Shown here: positions 20,460 to 22,164 of the stretch, one piece after another
Position numbering within the stretch: position 1 is the stretch's first letter
How the letters are laid out: every line of letters begins with the position of its first letter
DNA from: Phycisphaerae bacterium
Lineage (GTDB): Bacteria > Planctomycetota > Phycisphaerae > UBA1845
Assembly: GCA_021604825.1 (NCBI GenBank)
Contig: BQJS01000065.1
Coordinates: 1 to 22,164, forward strand
Length of the DNA: 22,164 nt
Direction: 5' to 3'
Program-made: the position numbers and the translations under genes
The notes under the pieces: generated by a model
Databases searched by the model: none
What the model saw: the letters and a program-made list of their open reading frames with translations, nothing else
What the model was told of the DNA's origin: nothing

Positions 20460-21587
20460 ATGGATTGGGACGCACTCCGCGACGAATTTCCGATCACGCG
20501 GAATTACAATTTTCAAAACCATGCAGCCGTCGCACCGATGTGCCGGCGGTCGGTGGAGGCTGCGCAGACGTTTCTCGCCCAGACGCGCGATTCGGCATAT
20601 CTCGAAGGCGGTTTCTTCAAGCGTGCCGAAGAGGTTCGCCGCATATGTGCGAAGTTCATCAACGCCAACCCCGACGAAATCAGCTTCATCAAGAACACCA
20701 GCGAGGGTTTGAATTGGGTGGCCAACGGCATCAACTGGCAGACCGGTGACAACATCGTTACCACGAACGTTGAGTTTCCGTCGAATGTGTTCTGCTGGCA
20801 GGCGCTTCGGAGTCGCGGCGTTGAAGTGCAGATGGTTCTGGAAGAAGACGGGGCGATTCCGATCGACAGCATCCTTTCGGCGATCAATAGCCGCACGCGC
20901 TTGGTTGCGATATCTGCCGTTCAATATGCGAGTGGATTTCGGGTGGACCTTGCGGCACTTGGTGAATACTGCCAGTCGAAAGGCGTGTTGCTTTGCGTCG
21001 ATGCGATCCAAGCCGTTGGAGCCGTTCCGGTTGACGTGCGCTCGATGAAGATTGATTTCCTTGCGGCTGACGGTCACAAGTGGATGTGCGGGCCGGAAGG
21101 ATTGGGCATGTTCTATGTCCGCAAAGAAGTGCAAGGTTTTCTGAAACCGTCGTGTGTCGGGTGGTTGTCGATGAAGAACCCGCTCGACTTTGACCATGCC
21201 AAATTCGAGTTTCAGGATTCGGCGAAGCGCTACGACAGCGGTTCGTACAATTTGATGGGCATCTACGCGCTGGGTGCGGCCCTGGAGTTGCTGCTGGAGG
21301 TCGGCATTGAAGCCATCGCATCGCGCCTGTCGCACTTAACGCACATCATCGCCGAAGGGGCGCAGGCCAAGGGGTACCATGTGGTCAGTCCCCGGGGTCG
21401 CGGTGAGACCAGCGGCATCATTTCGTTCACGTCGGATTTCCAGAATCTCGGCAAGATTCAAAAACACCTGCAGGGCGAGCATCGATTGGTCATTGCCCAT
21501 CGCAGCGGGCGATTGCGCTCGTCGCCCCATTTCTACACCACCGAAGACGAAGTGCAGCAACTCGTCGAATTGCTCCCGCGCCATTGA
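20460..21587 (+). CDS. Class V aminotransferase-fold PLP enzyme
   Basis: This 375-residue fold-type I PLP enzyme belongs to the cysteine desulfurase/isopenicillin-epimerase-like group. The Schiff-base Lys207 lies in LAADGHKWMCGPEGLGMFYV (201-220), with Asp181-Gln184 in VDAIQAVGAVPVD (180-192) as the usual PLP contacts and the phosphate-loop NTSEGLNWVANG (79-90). The C-terminal region ends AHRSGRLRSSPHFYTTEDEV; the Cys loop needed by SufS/IscS desulfurases is not visible, so a desulfurase role is doubtful. ATG at 20460 has GGGGGA 10 nt upstream and an extended -10 further up; an in-frame GTG at 20421 is rejected. It is followed by an epimerase gene across a repeat. The exact reaction is unknown. 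Confidence 0.92.
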   Translation: MDWDALRDEFPITRNYNFQNHAAVAPMCRRSVEAAQTFLAQTRDSAYLEGGFFKRAEEVRRICAKFINANPDEISFIKNTSEGLNWVANGINWQTGDNIVTTNVEFPSNVFCWQALRSRGVEVQMVLEEDGAIPIDSILSAINSRTRLVAISAVQYASGFRVDLAALGEYCQSKGVLLCVDAIQAVGAVPVDVRSMKIDFLAADGHKWMCGPEGLGMFYVRKEVQGFLKPSCVGWLSMKNPLDFDHAKFEFQDSAKRYDSGSYNLMGIYALGAALELLLEVGIEAIASRLSHLTHIIAEGAQAKGYHVVSPRGRGETSGIISFTSDFQNLGKIQKHLQGEHRLVIAHRSGRLRSSPHFYTTEDEVQQLVELLPRH

Positions 21588-21614
21588 GCCGGCCTATCAT
21601 TTGGGTTAAGAAAA

Positions 21615-21683
21615 GTAGGGTCCGCTGTGCGGACCGGTGTTGTGTAGCGACTTGAATACTTCGGTCCGCACAGCGGACCCTAC
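21615..21683. repeat. REPIN-like inverted pair, second copy
   Basis: Arms 21615-21636 and 21662-21683 form a perfect 22-bp inverted repeat with a 25-nt loop. The arms match those at 13110-13174 in sequence, while the loops differ. It lies between the aminotransferase stop and the epimerase start. Confidence 0.9.
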
Positions 21684-21712
21684 ATCGTGCGCGCCAACGT
21701 TTGGGAGATTCA

Positions 21713-22164
21713 ATGCGTTATTTCGTTACAGGCGGAACCGGTTTTATCGGCGGGCATGTTGTCCGGCAATTGCTCGATTGCGGGCATGACGTCGTCGCGC
21801 TCGTGCGCGAAGCCCAGCGCGCAACCGATCTGGTAAGCGCCGGCGCACAGTTAGCCGAAGGCGATATCACCGATCGCGAAAGCATGCGTGAGCCAATGCG
21901 CGGTGTGGACGGCGTGTTTCACATTGCCGCGTGGTACAAAGTCGGCGCGAAGGATGCGAAGGCGGCCGAGCGGATCAACGTTGAGGGCACGCGCAACGTG
22001 CTGGAGTTGATGCAGGAATTGGAAATTCCCAAGGGTGTCTACACCAGTACCGTCGCGGTCTTCTCGGATACAAAGGGAAAACTCGTTAACGAATCCTATC
22101 GCTTCAACGGCAAGCACCTCAGCGAGTACGACCGCACCAAATGGCTCGCCCACTACGAAGTCGC
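21713..22164 (+). CDS. NAD-dependent epimerase/dehydratase (5' part, cut by window end)
   Basis: This extended SDR runs off the right edge after 150 codons. It begins MRYFVTGGTGFIGGHVVRQLL: the TGxxGxxG NAD-binding motif is at residues 6-13. Then come a GDITD block near 54-58 (GDITDRESM), the VFHIAAW motif at 70-76 (the H-x-A-A strand), INVEGTRNVLELM near 90-102, the STVAVF segment near 115-120 where the catalytic Ser/Thr lies, and the catalytic YxxxK as Tyr-DRT-Lys near 137-141. The set resembles dihydroflavonol-reductase/hopanoid-associated HpnA-like proteins, but the end is missing, so the exact type is open. ATG at 21713 has GGGAG 6 nt upstream. Confidence 0.9.
   Translation, partial: MRYFVTGGTGFIGGHVVRQLLDCGHDVVALVREAQRATDLVSAGAQLAEGDITDRESMREPMRGVDGVFHIAAWYKVGAKDAKAAERINVEGTRNVLELMQELEIPKGVYTSTVAVFSDTKGKLVNESYRFNGKHLSEYDRTKWLAHYEV

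Noticed and set aside
20328..21335. 335-residue minus-strand frame opposite the aminotransferase
   Set aside because: The plus-strand gene has all PLP motifs and its own start signals; the opposite frame has a His/Arg-rich composition typical of an antisense shadow.

Overview
The window reads as chromosomal DNA of a planctomycete (Planctomycetota). The evidence is the combination of a PEP-CTERM surface protein, a prepilin-type protein with an H/DG-type C-terminus, an ECF sigma factor with a small zinc-finger partner, Cys-anchored lipoproteins with no clear relatives, a LexA of Gram-positive-like length, and many small palindromic repeats between genes. The class cannot be fixed from the sequence alone. 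Most genes look like ordinary core or envelope genes of moderate to high GC. The abortive-infection gene at 14.9-15.8 kb is visibly more AT-rich.

Layout. 0-2.2 kb: a spondin-like PEP-CTERM protein (-) divergent from an ECF sigma factor and a zf-HC2 putative anti-sigma factor (+). 2.2-5.1 kb: a short-chain dehydrogenase, a small secreted protein and two tandem lipoproteins that share the same post-lipobox motif, all on the minus strand. 5.4 kb: tRNA-Leu(CAG) with promoter and terminator. 5.6-8.1 kb: three membrane-anchored minus-strand proteins of the pseudopilin / zinc-ribbon type common in planctomycetes. 8.4-12.4 kb: a tight minus-strand run queA - uvrD-like helicase - alkA-like glycosylase. 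12.5-13.1 kb: two short uncharacterised plus-strand reading frames. 13.2-14.85 kb: lexA, preceded by an unrecognised long reading frame and a good sigma70-type promoter with dyad symmetry over its -10. 14.9-15.8 kb: an Abi_C-type phage-defence gene. 15.9-17.8 kb: elbB and msrP. 18.0-20.3 kb: a GNAT acetyltransferase and a methyltransferase convergent with it. 20.4 kb to the end: a class V aminotransferase and the 5' part of a nucleoside-sugar-type epimerase/dehydratase.

How the genes relate. Three repair or damage genes lie close together (the UvrD-like helicase, the AlkA-like glycosylase and LexA). The helicase and glycosylase are probably co-transcribed with queA. The sigma/zf-HC2 pair may control envelope functions, and it sits between envelope genes, but its targets are unknown.

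The most unusual item is the methyltransferase at 18589-20289. Its N-terminal half reads as a complete RluA-type pseudouridine synthase fold whose catalytic HRLD motif is lost, joined to an RlmI-like rRNA methyltransferase half. The second is the lexA locus, where an unknown open frame under the apparent lexA promoter runs 281 nt into lexA in another frame. Several families of REP/REPIN-like palindromes mark the gene ends. I found no CRISPR array, insertion sequence or riboswitch.
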